39,572 bases of DNA from Beijerinckiaceae bacterium (GTDB lineage Bacteria > Pseudomonadota > Alphaproteobacteria > Rhizobiales > Beijerinckiaceae). The notes below the pieces were generated by a model. The model was not told the DNA's origin, did no database searches, and saw nothing but the letters and a program-made list of their open reading frames with translations. The stretch lies in assembly GCA_025459195.1 (NCBI GenBank), contig JALORF010000046.1, positions 1 through 39,572 on the forward strand, read 5' to 3'. This document shows positions 21,359 through 31,562 of this stretch, piece after piece. A program made the position numbers and the translations under genes. Position 1 is the stretch's first letter. The number at the start of each line of letters is the position of its first letter.

Positions 21359-22123
21359 ATGAGCCCTTCACCTGAACCCCTTCGGCAAACGCCCGAGCCC
21401 GCCGCGATCAGTGCTGCGGCTCCGCGCCATGTCGCCATCATCATGGATGGCAACGGTCGCTGGGCGCAGGCGCGCGGGCTGCCGCGCACCGAGGGGCACC
21501 GGCGCGGAGTCGAGGCGCTCCGGCGCACGGTTCGGGCGGCCAGCGATCTGGGCGTGTCCTACCTGACGATCTTCAGCTTCTCGACTGAGAACTGGCGCCG
21601 GCCTGCCATGGAGGTCAGCTTCCTCCTGGCGCTGTTCAAGCGCTTCGTGCGCAATGATCTGGCCGAACTGCATGCCGCGAATGTGCGTGTCCGGATGATC
21701 GGCGACCGTGATGGCACGCCCCCCGACATCCGGGACCTGATCGATCAGGCTGAGGCGCTGACACGCGACAACACCGCACTGACCCTGGTCATCGCGTTCA
21801 ACTATGGAGCGCGCGACGAGATCATGCGCGCCACCAACCGGCTGTTGACGGAGCGGATCGCAACAGGCGACAGCACACCTTTCACCGCAGCCGAGATTTC
21901 GGCGCGACTCGATACCGGCGACATCCCTGATCCGGATCTGGTGATCCGCACATCCGGTGAGCTCCGGCTGTCGAATTTCCTGATGTGGCAGGCCGCTTAT
22001 TCCGAGCTTGTGTTCACGCCGGTTCTTTGGCCCGACTTCGATCATGGCGCGCTGGAGGCGGCGATTGCCGAGTTCCGGATGCGTGACCGCCGCTTTGGCG
22101 GGCTGGCACAGAAGGCCGTGTGA
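21359..22123 (+). CDS. uppS: Undecaprenyl diphosphate synthase (cis-prenyltransferase)
   Basis: Condenses isopentenyl diphosphate onto farnesyl diphosphate to make the C55 lipid carrier for peptidoglycan and O-antigen. 254 residues from ATG 21359. Motifs: [13 protein letters not shown] with the catalytic Asp (residue 30), [10 protein letters not shown], the [11 protein letters not shown] substrate loop, and the C-terminal [19 protein letters not shown] followed by [15 protein letters not shown] longer frame from GTG 21305 adds 18 residues unlike the family, so I prefer the ATG, though its ribosome binding site is weak. cdsA follows after 75 bases. Confidence 0.96.
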   Translation: MSPSPEPLRQTPEPAAISAAAPRHVAIIMDGNGRWAQARGLPRTEGHRRGVEALRRTVRAASDLGVSYLTIFSFSTENWRRPAMEVSFLLALFKRFVRNDLAELHAANVRVRMIGDRDGTPPDIRDLIDQAEALTRDNTALTLVIAFNYGARDEIMRATNRLLTERIATGDSTPFTAAEISARLDTGDIPDPDLVIRTSGELRLSNFLMWQAAYSELVFTPVLWPDFDHGALEAAIAEFRMRDRRFGGLAQKAV

Positions 22124-22198
22124 ATGGCCCCGGCATGGACAGGGTCCGGCCCACCGGATGGATTGCCGGAAACGGCCAGTTGAGGTCAGGAATGCCCC

Positions 22199-23077
22199 AT
22201 GCCCGGCGACCGTCCGCCCGCTGAACTCCCGTCCATTGAACAGCCGGCCGGCCAGTCGATGCCGCCGGGCGGGCCGTCGGCATCGCGCAGCGAGTTGAGC
22301 CTGCGGATCAGGTCAGGCCTCGTCATGGTCGCGGTCGCCTTGCTCACCTTGTGGTGGGGCGGATGGCCCTTTGCCCTGCTCTGGGTCGCGGTGGGCGCGG
22401 TGGCCGCCATCGAGTGGCTCAAGATCGTCTCGCCCGAGGGCGAGCGCACGGTGCGGCTGCTGGCTGCGGCGGGTGCCGCGCTGGCCGGGCTCGCTGCCCA
22501 TCTCGGCTGGGAGGCGGCCGGGCTGGGAGCCTGCGCGCTCACGGTCGGCGCGGTGATGGCCGCAACACCCAAAAAGCTCCGGCTGGTGGCCGGGGCCGGC
22601 GTGATCTACGCCACCGCCATCGCCATGGCGCCGATCATCGTGCGCGCCGAGGTGCAACTGGGGCTGGCGCTGATTGCGTGGTGCTTTGCGGTGGTCTGGT
22701 CAACGGATGTCGCGGCCTATTTCACCGGGCGGGCACTCGGCGGGCCGAAGCTATGGCCCTCTGTCAGCCCCAAGAAGACCTGGTCCGGGGCCATTGGCGG
22801 CGCTCTGGCCGGCATCGCCGCGGGGCTGCTGGTGGCCTGGGTGTCGCGCCGTCTCGGCGCGGCCTGGAGCCTCGGCTTCATTGCCACGGCCGGCTGCGCA
22901 ATGCTGGCCTCGGCGGCCGGGCAGATGGGTGACCTGCTGGAATCGTCCCTCAAGCGCCATTTCGGCGTCAAGGACTCGGGCTCGATCATTCCGGGCCATG
23001 GAGGCGTGCTGGATCGTCTTGACGCCTTTGTGGTTGTGGTCACACTCGTAGCCATCGCTGTCGCCATCTGGCGCTAA
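22199..23077 (+). CDS. cdsA: Phosphatidate cytidylyltransferase
   Basis: Integral membrane enzyme that makes CDP-diacylglycerol from CTP and phosphatidic acid, the branch point for all phospholipids. 292 residues with about seven or eight hydrophobic segments from residue 37 on. The family signature is complete near the C-terminus: SPKKTWSGAIGG, AGQMGDLLESSLKR and FGVKDSGSIIPGHGG then LDRLDA. The first about 35 residues are a Pro/Ser-rich soluble tail. An AGGA sits 8 bases before the ATG. dxr follows after 28 bases. Confidence 0.95.
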   Translation: MPGDRPPAELPSIEQPAGQSMPPGGPSASRSELSLRIRSGLVMVAVALLTLWWGGWPFALLWVAVGAVAAIEWLKIVSPEGERTVRLLAAAGAALAGLAAHLGWEAAGLGACALTVGAVMAATPKKLRLVAGAGVIYATAIAMAPIIVRAEVQLGLALIAWCFAVVWSTDVAAYFTGRALGGPKLWPSVSPKKTWSGAIGGALAGIAAGLLVAWVSRRLGAAWSLGFIATAGCAMLASAAGQMGDLLESSLKRHFGVKDSGSIIPGHGGVLDRLDAFVVVVTLVAIAVAIWR

Positions 23078-23105
23078 GCGGCAGCCGGGGCACGAAGGAC
23101 CGATC

Positions 23106-24281
23106 ATGAGGCGCGTGACCATTCTGGGAGCCACTGGCTCGATTGGCCGTTCGGCGCGCGACGTGATCGAAGCCAATCCCGGCCATTTCACGGTCGAAGC
23201 CGTTGTGGGCGGCCGTGATTCTGCCGCGCTCGCGGCCATGGCGCGCCGATTGGGGGCCAGGTTTGCCGCGCTCGCCGAGCCTGCCGCGCTGCCGGCCTTG
23301 CGCGACCATCTGGCCGGCAGCGGCATTGCCTGCGGGGCTGGCGAAAGCGCCGTGCTGGAGGCCGTCGACCGGCCCTGCGAGATCGTCGTGGCCGGGATCA
23401 GCGGCGTGGCCGGTCTCAAGCCGACAGTCGCTGCCCTCAAACCCGGTCGCCGCATCGCGCTCGCCAACAAGGAGACCCTGGTCTGCGCCGGCGCGTTCTT
23501 CATGGCCGAGGCCAGGCGCATCGGCGCAACGATCCTGCCGCTCGATTCCGAGCATAACGCTGTGGCGCAGGCCCTGGCCGGCCGGCCGCTCGCAGATGTG
23601 GCGCGCATCACGCTGACCGCCTCGGGCGGGCCGTTCCGGACATGGGGCAAGGCCCAGATCGACAGCGCCACCCGCGAGCAGGCGCTGAAGCACCCCAACT
23701 ATGCGATGGGCGCAAAGATCACCATCGACTCGGCCAGCATGATGAACAAGGGGCTCGAACTGATCGAAGCCCACCACATTTTCGGGATCGGGCATGAACG
23801 GCTCGGCGCTGTCATCCATCCGCAGCAGATCATGCACGGGCTGGTCAGCTTTACGGATGGAAGCGTCATTGCCGGCATGGCGTTGCCTGACATGCGCGTG
23901 CCGTTTGCCGATTGCCTCTCGGATGGCCAGCGGCTTGCCAGTGGTGTTGCGCCCGCGAACCTTGCCAGCATCGGAACGCTGACTTTCGAGGAGCCGGATC
24001 TCGCACGCTTTCCGTCGCTCGGCCTTGCCCTGTCGGCGCTGGAAGCCGGCGGGGCTGCCAGCGCCATCCTGAATGCCGCCAACGAGATCGCCGTCGCTGC
24101 CTTCCTCGATGGCCGGCTCAGATTCGGCGAGATCGCCGAAGTGGTGGCAAGCACCTGCGATGTGATGGCGAAACATCGTCGCGGTGCGCCATCATCGGTT
24201 GATGAAGCGCTCGAGATCGACCATATCACGCGCAGCGCTACCACCGATGTGATGGCGCGTCGTGGCCACGGTTCGGCCTGA
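23106..24281 (+). CDS. dxr: 1-deoxy-D-xylulose 5-phosphate reductoisomerase
   Basis: Second enzyme of the MEP isoprenoid pathway, converting DXP to 2-C-methyl-D-erythritol 4-phosphate with NADPH. 391 residues. NADPH-binding GATGSIG at residues 8-14, ALANKETLV (about 119-127), metal-binding LDSEHNA, substrate loop ASGGPFRTW, and KITIDSASMMNKGLE are all present. The motif that often reads HPQS is HPQQIMHGLV here. Placed between cdsA and rseP, it links lipid carrier supply (uppS) with isoprenoid precursor synthesis in one cluster. Confidence 0.97.
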   Translation: MRRVTILGATGSIGRSARDVIEANPGHFTVEAVVGGRDSAALAAMARRLGARFAALAEPAALPALRDHLAGSGIACGAGESAVLEAVDRPCEIVVAGISGVAGLKPTVAALKPGRRIALANKETLVCAGAFFMAEARRIGATILPLDSEHNAVAQALAGRPLADVARITLTASGGPFRTWGKAQIDSATREQALKHPNYAMGAKITIDSASMMNKGLELIEAHHIFGIGHERLGAVIHPQQIMHGLVSFTDGSVIAGMALPDMRVPFADCLSDGQRLASGVAPANLASIGTLTFEEPDLARFPSLGLALSALEAGGAASAILNAANEIAVAAFLDGRLRFGEIAEVVASTCDVMAKHRRGAPSSVDEALEIDHITRSATTDVMARRGHGSA

Positions 24282-24326
24282 TTGGCATGGTTTGAGGCTG
24301 GCTGCGGCGCTCGACGGGAGTGGTGA

Positions 24327-25484
24327 ATGGATCTTCTGACGTCTCTCGTCACCCTTGGGTCGAACATCCTGTTCTACCTGGTGCCGTTTCTGTTCATTCT
24401 CACCATCGTGGTGTTCGTCCACGAATACGGGCACTACAAGGTGGGGCGTTGGTGCGGGGTCGATGTCACCACCTTTTCCATCGGCTTCGGCAAGGAGCTT
24501 TTCGGCTGGACCGACAAGCATGGCACACGCTGGCGCTTTGCGGCGATACCGCTGGGTGGTTACGTCAAATTTGCCGGTGATTCCAACGCCGCCAGCCAAC
24601 CCGATGCCGACGCCGTCGCCAAGCTGTCTCAAGAGGAACTGAGCCGCACCTTGCCCGGCGCCACGGTGGGGCGCCGTTCAGCCATCGTCGCGGCCGGCCC
24701 GGTAGCCAATTTCATCTTCGCGATCCTGGTTTTCGCCGCCATCGTCATGGCCTTTGGCCGCACCACCATCGCTCCACGCATCGACCGCGTGACCCCGGCC
24801 AGCGCTGCTGCGCAGGCCGGCCTTGCACCTGGCGATCTGATCGTGTCGGTGGATGGCGTCCAGATGTCGAGCTTTGACGAGGTCCGGCGCATCATCACCA
24901 TCAATGCCGAGAACACGCTCCGCTTCGTCGTGCTGCGCAACAGCGTCGAAACCGCCATCGATGTCACGCCCGCGCTCGTCGAACGCCGTCACTCGTTGGG
25001 TGTCGAGCGCGTCGGCGTGATCGGTGTCACGGCAGCGAACCGGCCGGAGGATGTGCGCCAGGTCAGCTATGGTCCGATCGAGGCCATCAGCTATGGCGTG
25101 CGCGAAAGCTGGTTCATCGTCACGCGGACTTTCGATTATCTTGGTAAACTGTTGACGGGGCGCGAGAAGGCTGACCAGCTTTCCGGTGTCATCCACATTG
25201 CGGAAGTGTCCGGCCACGTGGCCTCGACAGGCGGAATCGTCTCGCTTCTGACCCTCGCTGCCGTGCTTTCGGTCTCGATCGGGCTGATGAACCTGTTCCC
25301 GATTCCCATGCTCGATGGCGGCCATCTGGTGTTTTACGCCTTCGAAGCCCTGCGCGGACGGCCCTTGAGCGAGCGGGTGCAGGAATATGCCTTCAAGGCT
25401 GGCATCGCGTTTGTGCTGATGCTGACGGTTTTCGTCACATGGAACGACATCACGCGCATTGTGACCCGGGCCGCGGTGGGCTAA
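24327..25484 (+). CDS. rseP: Site-2 intramembrane metalloprotease
   Basis: Inner-membrane zinc protease of the S2P family that cleaves membrane proteins within the bilayer, classically anti-sigma factors, and clears signal peptides. 385 residues. The zinc motif HEYGH (residues 32-36) lies in the first membrane helix, the partner Asp is in MLDGGH (about residue 330), and GGYVKFAGD follows the first helix. One PDZ domain is visible (about residues 150-225, AQAGLAPGDLIVSVDG), against two in E. coli RseP. No anti-sigma gene is nearby. bamA follows after 162 bases, the usual order. Confidence 0.96.
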   Translation: MDLLTSLVTLGSNILFYLVPFLFILTIVVFVHEYGHYKVGRWCGVDVTTFSIGFGKELFGWTDKHGTRWRFAAIPLGGYVKFAGDSNAASQPDADAVAKLSQEELSRTLPGATVGRRSAIVAAGPVANFIFAILVFAAIVMAFGRTTIAPRIDRVTPASAAAQAGLAPGDLIVSVDGVQMSSFDEVRRIITINAENTLRFVVLRNSVETAIDVTPALVERRHSLGVERVGVIGVTAANRPEDVRQVSYGPIEAISYGVRESWFIVTRTFDYLGKLLTGREKADQLSGVIHIAEVSGHVASTGGIVSLLTLAAVLSVSIGLMNLFPIPMLDGGHLVFYAFEALRGRPLSERVQEYAFKAGIAFVLMLTVFVTWNDITRIVTRAAVG

Positions 25485-25646
25485 GCAGATGCGCGCGTGG
25501 CTTCCGTGTCACGCCGCGTGACAATCGATTTCGCTGACCGGTTTGCGTGTTTGCATCCGGTTGGAAACTTTGTAGAAGCAATTTGACTCGTATTGTCTGC
25601 AGCCGGGGATACCCGGTTCGTGGTTAACGGACGGTGTATTGAACCA

Positions 25647-28129
25647 ATGATGATGACGGTGCCAAATCGCCGCCTTGCGGCACGCCTGCGGATGTCAACG
25701 GCCGTCGGCCTTGCCGTTCTGGCTCTCACGGGGACCGCCGCTCTCGCCCAGGCTGTCGTGGTCCAGGGCAATCGCCGCGTCGATGCCGAAACCATTCGTG
25801 GCTACGTGAGCCGCGCCGGTTCTCCTGCCGCCATTCGCGGCGAGTTGATGAACACCGGCATGTTCTCGTCCGTGAATGTCTCGCGCCGTGGTGGCCAGAC
25901 GGTGGTCACCGTCCGCGAGAACGACTCGATCAACAATGTCGCCTTTGAAGGCAACAAGCGCCTGAAGAGCGATTTTCTCTCAGGCGAAGTCCAGTCCCGC
26001 TCGCGTGGCCCGATCAGTGACAGCCTGATCGCTTCTGATGTGGAGCGCATCCGCGCCCTGTATCGCCGCAGCGGCTATGGCGTGACCGTCTCGTCGCGGG
26101 TGGTTCCGTTGCCGAATGGCCGGTCCGATGTGGTGTTCACCATTGTCGAAGGCGGCAAGACCGGGATCCTGTCGATCAATTTTTCAGGCAACTCGGAATA
26201 CGGTTCATCGCGCCTCAAGGGTCTGATGAATTCGACCGAGATGAACCTGTTGAGCTGGTTCAAGACCTCCGACGTCTATGACCCGGACCGTATCGCCGCA
26301 GATCTTGAACTGGTCCGCCGTTTCTATCTGCGCAACGGTTATGCCGATTTCCGCGTTGTCTCCAGCGACGCGACCTTCGATGCCGAGCGTGGCGGTTATG
26401 TCGTCAACATCGTGGTCGACGAAGGCCGGCGCTACCGCATCGGCGGCGTCCAGGTCTCATCCCGCCTGCGTGATGTCGATCCGGATACGCTGCGCCGCGT
26501 CGTCAGCACCAACGAGGGCGACACCTACAACGCCGAAGCGGTCGAGCGGTCCTTGGCGGCGATGACCGTCGAGGTGGCCCGTCGCGGCTACGCTTTCTCG
26601 CAGGTTCGCCCGTCGGGCCAGCGTGACCCGGCCAATGGCACCGTCTCGATCAACTATGTGGTCGATGAGGGGCCGCGCGTTTATGTCGAGCGCATCAACG
26701 TGCGCGGCAACACCCGCACGCTGGATCACGTCATCCGCCGCGAGTTCGACCTTGGCGAAGGCGATGCCTACAACAAGGTGTTCATTGATCGTGCCGAGCG
26801 CCGCCTGAACAATCTGGGCTTCTTCAACCGCGTGAGGATCACCAACGAGCCCGGCAGCGCACCGGACCGCGTGGTTATCAACGTTGATGTCGAGGACAAG
26901 GCCACCGGCTCGTTCTCGATTGCTGCCGGTTACTCGACCGCTGACGGCGTTCTGGGCGACGTGTCGTTGTCCGAATCCAACTTCCTTGGGCGTGGCCAGT
27001 TCGTGCGCATTGGTGCATCGCTCGGTCAGCGTTCGCGCGGCCTCGAATTCTCGTTCACCGAGCCGTATTTTCTCGGTTACCGGATCGCAGCAGGCTTCGA
27101 TCTGTTCTCGAAGTTCTCCGACAACAATGCGACATCGCGTTTCACGAGCCAGACGACGGGCGCGACGATCCGCGCAACCTTGCCGATCACCGAAGAGTTC
27201 TCTGTCACGGCGCGTTATTCGCTGTATCAGACCGAAATCAAGGTGCCGAACAAGGCTGACCTGCCTTACAATGACTGTCTGATTGGCGTGAACGGCGGTC
27301 CGGGCATCGGCTCCCCGGCTTGCTTGAACAACGGCGAAGCCTCGATCGCGATCAAGGAAGCCCGCGGCGAGCGTATCACCTCGCTCGCTGGTTTGACCTT
27401 CGCCTACAACTCGCTCGACAATGCCAAGAACCCGCGCAACGGCTTTTATGCCGAACTCAGGCCCGAATTTGCCGGCCTCGGGGGCGACTCCAAGTTCTTC
27501 CGGGTGATGCGCGTTACTACCGCGAGGTCTATGACGACGTCGTCGGCTTCGTGCGCTTGCAGGGCGGCCACACCATGGGCTTTGGCAATGAGCCGCTGCG
27601 CATCATCGATCATAACTTCCTCGGCCCGAACCTTGTTCGCGGCTTCGCGCCGTCTGGCCTCGGCCCGCGCGACGTGTCGAGCCCAGCGACGGCCTCAACC
27701 GCGGCACTCGGCGGCACGACCTATTTCGGTGGCTCGCTGGAAGTGCAGTTCCCGATCCCCTTCATCCCGAAGGAAATCGGCATTCGCGGCGCTCTGTTCG
27801 CCGATGCCGGGACATTGTTCAACTTCGACGGTGGCCGCTCGGCAGCAGGCGCTTGCCCCGCTGGATCGAAGGCCCGGTTCTTCGACGTGAACAGCAATGG
27901 CGTGGCCGATCCTGGCGCTGTCGGCATCAGCGAAGTGGCCTGCGTCCGCGACAAGAACATCCTGCGCTCGTCGGTTGGTGCCAGCATCCTGTGGCAATCG
28001 CCACTTGGCCCGATCCGCTTCGACTATGCCCACGCCCTGACCTACGACAAGGGCATCAACAGCCCCACCGGTCGTTATGGCGGCGACCGTCTGCAGGCGT
28101 TCCGCTTCTCCGGCGGCACCAGCTTCTGA
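25647..28129 (+). pseudogene. bamA: Outer membrane assembly factor BamA, frameshifted in this sequence
   Basis: BamA (Omp85) inserts beta-barrel proteins into the outer membrane. It has a signal peptide (about residues 5-35, ending ALAQA), five POTRA repeats starting at VVVQGNRRVDAETIRG, and the surface-antigen barrel from about 26,910. The frame is open from 25,647 to past 27,500 (...GGDSKFFR), but homologous sequence then continues one frame back, from GAT at 27,506 (DARYYREVYDDVV) to the C-terminal Phe at 28,126 (FRFSGGTSF). Between CGG (27501-27503) and that GAT there are two bases instead of a multiple of three, a net loss of one (perhaps seven) bases. Unshifted translation gives Arg/Ser-rich nonsense to 27,890. 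POTRA1 also looks 8-10 residues shorter than usual. bamA is essential, so a sequencing or assembly error is the likeliest reason. A TTG at 25,593 is an alternative start. Confidence 0.9.
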
Positions 28130-28282
28130 CGGCGTGACGGGCAGGGTTGATCGGCTGCATGGGCAGCCAAGGCTCTGCTCACGGATCGGGACCCTGGCCC
28201 CGAACCATGATCGCGGGCCGGGAAACATCTCCCCGGTCTGCCCGGCGGTTGGCGCGTGTCACCCGCTCAGGATCGAGTGACG

Positions 28283-29359
28283 ATGCCAGCGCCCGTCTTT
28301 TTCCATGATGTCAGATCGTTGACGCTTGCGGACGTCGCTCGTCTGGTGGGTGCTGACCTGCCGGCGGGGCTTGATCCGGAGCGCATCGTCGCTTCGGTCA
28401 GGCCGCTGGACGAGGCGGGGCCTCATGACCTGTCGCACATGGACAATCCGCGCTATCTCGACCAGCTCAATGCCACGCGCGCCGGCATCGTGCTGGTGTC
28501 GAAGCGTTATCTGGCCCGCGTTCCTGCCACGTCGATCGCGCTGGAATGCGAAGATCCCCAGCGCGGCTATGCCCGCTGCCTTGCGGTCATGGTGCCGGAG
28601 GCGGCCCGGCCGGCCACGTTCTTTGCCAGCACGGCCATCAGCCCTGGTGCCGTGATCCACCCCACGGCACGGCTTGAACACGGCGTGGTCGTTGATCCTG
28701 GCGTGGTGATCGGCCCGCGCGCCGAGATCGGCGCAGGCACCGTCATCGGCGCGCAAACGGTCATTGGCCCTGATGTGCGCATCGGCCGTGACGGCGCAAT
28801 CGGGCCCCATGTCACTGTCCAGCATGCGCTGATCGGCAACCGCGTCATCCTGCATCCCGGCGTGCGCATCGGGCAGGACGGCTTCGGCTTTGCAATGGGT
28901 GCCAACGGCCACCTCAAGGTGCCGCAGATCGGGCGTGTCATCATCCAGGACGACGTGGAGATCGGGGCCAATTCCTGCGTTGATCGTGGCACCATCCGCG
29001 ACACGACCATCGGCGAGGGCACCAAGATCGACAATCTGGTGCAGATCGCGCACAACGTCGTGGTTGGTCGCCATTGCGTGCTGGTGGCGCAGGTCGGCAT
29101 CTCGGGGTCGACGGTGCTGGAGGATTATGTCGTTCTCGCCGGCAAGGTCTCGGTCATCGGCCACGTCCGCATTGGCAAGGGCGCGCAGATCGGTGCCACC
29201 AGCAACGTCGCAACCGATGTGCCGGCTGGAGCCCGCTGGGGCGGCACCCCTGCCAAGCCGATGCGCGAGTGGATGCGCGAAATTGCTCTTGTCAACCAGC
29301 TTGCGACCCGCAAGGACAAGACGGCACGATCAGGTGGACTTGAGGAGCCATCCGAATGA
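28283..29359 (+). CDS. lpxD: UDP-3-O-(3-hydroxyacyl)glucosamine N-acyltransferase
   Basis: Third step of lipid A synthesis: adds the second hydroxyacyl chain from acyl-ACP to UDP-3-O-acyl-glucosamine. 358 residues from ATG 28283. An N-terminal uridine-binding domain (about 1-105, [14 protein letters not shown]) is followed by left-handed beta-helix hexapeptide repeats ([20 protein letters not shown] and on) with the catalytic His in NLVQIAHNV (residue 257), and a C-terminal helix. Two in-frame GTGs upstream (28256, 28277) are possible starts but give an atypical N-terminus. The stop overlaps the fabZ start as ATGA. No skp/ompH gene separates it from bamA. Confidence 0.96.
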   Translation: MPAPVFFHDVRSLTLADVARLVGADLPAGLDPERIVASVRPLDEAGPHDLSHMDNPRYLDQLNATRAGIVLVSKRYLARVPATSIALECEDPQRGYARCLAVMVPEAARPATFFASTAISPGAVIHPTARLEHGVVVDPGVVIGPRAEIGAGTVIGAQTVIGPDVRIGRDGAIGPHVTVQHALIGNRVILHPGVRIGQDGFGFAMGANGHLKVPQIGRVIIQDDVEIGANSCVDRGTIRDTTIGEGTKIDNLVQIAHNVVVGRHCVLVAQVGISGSTVLEDYVVLAGKVSVIGHVRIGKGAQIGATSNVATDVPAGARWGGTPAKPMREWMREIALVNQLATRKDKTARSGGLEEPSE

Positions 29360-29850
29360 ACGATCAGACACCCGGCACTGGCGGCACGACGCCAGAGGTG
29401 CTCGCGACAGCCAGCATCCTGAAGATCATGGAGCTGCTGCCGCACCGCTATCCTTTCCTGCTGATCGACAAGATCGTGGACATGCGCGGCGACAGCTACG
29501 GCGTCGGCATCAAGAACGTGACCATGAACGAGCCGCAATTCCAGGGGCATTTCCCGGCGCAGCCGGTGATGCCCGGCGTGATGATCATCGAGGCCATGGC
29601 CCAGACGGCTGGCGCGATGTGCGTTCATGGGCGCGGTGCCGGCAAGCCCCCGCCAAAGCTGGTCTATTTCATGACCATCGACGAGTGCAAGTTCCGCCGC
29701 CCTGTCGTGCCGGGCGATGTGATGAAGCTGCACATGACCAAGCTGCGCCAGCGCCGCAACATGTGGTGGTTCAAGGGCGAAGCCAAGGTCGACGATGAAT
29801 TGGCGGCAGAGGCGGTGATCTCCGCCATGCTGGTCGAGAACGATGCCTGA
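29356..29850 (+). CDS. fabZ: 3-hydroxyacyl-ACP dehydratase FabZ
   Basis: Hot-dog fold dehydratase that converts 3-hydroxyacyl-ACP to trans-2-enoyl-ACP in fatty acid elongation. 164 residues. Catalytic His in [12 protein letters not shown] (residue 30) and catalytic Glu in [12 protein letters not shown] (residue 79) are both present, with the [12 protein letters not shown] motif. Its place between lpxD and lpxA is conserved in proteobacteria and sets competition for the 3-hydroxyacyl-ACP pool used by both lipid A enzymes. Overlaps lpxD by four bases; lpxA starts 21 bases later. Confidence 0.97.
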   Translation: MNDQTPGTGGTTPEVLATASILKIMELLPHRYPFLLIDKIVDMRGDSYGVGIKNVTMNEPQFQGHFPAQPVMPGVMIIEAMAQTAGAMCVHGRGAGKPPPKLVYFMTIDECKFRRPVVPGDVMKLHMTKLRQRRNMWWFKGEAKVDDELAAEAVISAMLVENDA

Positions 29851-29871
29851 GCGGATTGCCGGACTGAACTG

Positions 29872-30702
29872 ATGGCCATTCATCCCACTGCCCACGTCGC
29901 CGCCACAGCCCGGATCGGGCAGGGCGTCTCCATCGGCCCCTTCTGCGTCATCGGCCCCAAGGTCGAGATCGGCAGTGATTGCGAGCTGATGAGCCATGTC
30001 GTTGTCGAGGGGCAGACTACGATCGGCGCAGGCACTCGGGTGCATCCATTCGCGGTGCTCGGCCACGCGCCGCAGGATTCAAAGCCGATTTCGGAGGAAT
30101 CGCGCCTGACCATCGGGCGAAACTGCGTCATCCGCGAGCATGTCACGATGAACAGCGGCACGGTGCGTGGCGGCTCCCACACCCAGGTCGGCGACAACGG
30201 CTATTTCATGGTCAATTGCCATGTCGCCCATGATTGCGTGGTCGGCAACAACGTCACGCTGGTCAACAATGTCATGCTCGCAGGCCATTGTGTCATCGGC
30301 GACAATGTCATCATGGCAGGAGCGTCGGCGGTCCACCAGTTCACCCGCGTCGGCCGCAATGCCTTCATCGGCGGCATGGCGGCAGTCGAGCATGATGTCA
30401 TCCCGTTCGGGATGGCGCTGGGAAACCGGGCCTATCTTGGCGGCCTCAACATCATCGGTCTCAAGCGCAGCGGCATGAGCCGGCCCGATATTCACGCCCT
30501 GCGACATGCTTTCCGCATGCTCTTCCATGCCGACGGCACCCTGCAGGATCACCTTGGCGTGGTCGAGGCTCAGTATCCCGACCACGCGGTCATTGCCGAG
30601 GTGCTGGCTTTCATCCGGGCCGGCGGCAAGCGCTCGATCCTGACACCGAAATCCGGGCAGCAATCCGACGAGGGTTCTGCCCAGCAGGATGGGACGGCGT
30701 GA
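29872..30702 (+). CDS. lpxA: UDP-N-acetylglucosamine acyltransferase
   Basis: First step of lipid A synthesis: transfers 3-hydroxyacyl from ACP to the 3-OH of UDP-GlcNAc. 276 residues. It begins with hexapeptide repeats (IHPTAHVAATARIGQGVSIG), has the catalytic His in NCHVAHDCVVGN (residue 120), the substrate loop GGSHTQVGDN, and the C-terminal helical domain after GLNIIGLKRSGMS. The last about 20 residues are a Gln/Ser-rich tail. The stop overlaps the lpxI GTG start as GTGA. Confidence 0.97.
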   Translation: MAIHPTAHVAATARIGQGVSIGPFCVIGPKVEIGSDCELMSHVVVEGQTTIGAGTRVHPFAVLGHAPQDSKPISEESRLTIGRNCVIREHVTMNSGTVRGGSHTQVGDNGYFMVNCHVAHDCVVGNNVTLVNNVMLAGHCVIGDNVIMAGASAVHQFTRVGRNAFIGGMAAVEHDVIPFGMALGNRAYLGGLNIIGLKRSGMSRPDIHALRHAFRMLFHADGTLQDHLGVVEAQYPDHAVIAEVLAFIRAGGKRSILTPKSGQQSDEGSAQQDGTA

Positions 30703-31562
30703 GCGCTGCGCCATCGCGTCCGCCCATGCCCGGCCCGGTGGCAATCATCGCGGGCTCGGGCACCTTGCCGCTGCATGTGGCAGCCAGCGCCCGGCGAGCC
30801 GGCCATGCCGTGTTTGTCGCGCTGCTGGCGGGCTCTGCCGACGCTGCAGACTATGACGGCTTCGATCATCAAACCTTCGGGTTGGGCCAGTTCGGGGCGC
30901 TCTCGAAGGCGCTGACCAGCCGCGGCATTCTCAAAGCCGCCTTCATCGGTGCCGTGGTGCGCCCCGGCATCACCGACATCAGGCCCGACATGGGACTGAT
31001 CCGCCACTGGCAGACCATCACGGCGGCGTTCCGCAAGGGTGATGATGGCCTGCTCAGTGCGGTGGTGGACATTCTCGAAGCGCATGGTGTCAGGGTGGTG
31101 TCGGCGCTTGATCTGGCACCCGACCTTGCCATCGGCCAACCCGGCCCGATCGGCTTGCGCGAGCCCGATGCTGTGGCGCGCGGCGAGATCGATCTGGGGC
31201 TCGATCTGATTGCCGCATTGTCGCCCTTCGATGTCGGCCAGTGCGTCGTCGTCAGCGATGGCAGGCCTGTGGCCATTGAAGGGGCGGAGGGCACCGATGC
31301 GATGCTGGAGCGCGTCGCCGAGATGCGCCGCAATGGCCGGCTCAAGCGCGAGACAGGCGGCGGCGTGCTGATCAAGGCTCCCAAACGGGGCCAGAACATG
31401 CGCATCGATATTCCCACCATCGGCCCGCAGACCGTGCGTCGCGCCACCGAGGCAGGCCTGCAAGGCATCGCGATCACCGTGGGCGAGGTCATCGTCGCAG
31501 ATCGCGAGGAGACCATCGCGCTGGCCGATGCAAACGGCCTGTTCATCGAGGCCCGGCGATGA
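30699..31562 (+). CDS. lpxI: UDP-2,3-diacylglucosamine pyrophosphatase LpxI
   Basis: Hydrolyses UDP-2,3-diacylglucosamine to lipid X and UMP; LpxI (DUF1009) replaces LpxH in alphaproteobacteria and attacks a different phosphorus. 287 residues with a GTG start. N-terminal VAIIAGSGTLPLHVA and the C-terminal catalytic domain with KAPKRGQNMRIDIPTIGPQT, whose Asp (about residue 237) corresponds to the catalytic Asp described for the Caulobacter enzyme. It overlaps lpxA upstream and lpxB downstream by four bases each, so the three are surely co-translated. Confidence 0.96.
   Translation: MSAAPSRPPMPGPVAIIAGSGTLPLHVAASARRAGHAVFVALLAGSADAADYDGFDHQTFGLGQFGALSKALTSRGILKAAFIGAVVRPGITDIRPDMGLIRHWQTITAAFRKGDDGLLSAVVDILEAHGVRVVSALDLAPDLAIGQPGPIGLREPDAVARGEIDLGLDLIAALSPFDVGQCVVVSDGRPVAIEGAEGTDAMLERVAEMRRNGRLKRETGGGVLIKAPKRGQNMRIDIPTIGPQTVRRATEAGLQGIAITVGEVIVADREETIALADANGLFIEARR

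Noticed and set aside
25565-25610. ECF-sigma-like promoter (GGAAACTT...TCGTA) or TTGACT promoter upstream of bamA
   Set aside because: Spacing and -10 elements do not fit either consensus well enough.
27498-27510. Programmed -1 frameshift as an explanation for the bamA frame change
   Set aside because: No X-XXY-YYZ slippery heptamer at the junction, and the gap probably lacks residues too, so a deletion or error fits better.
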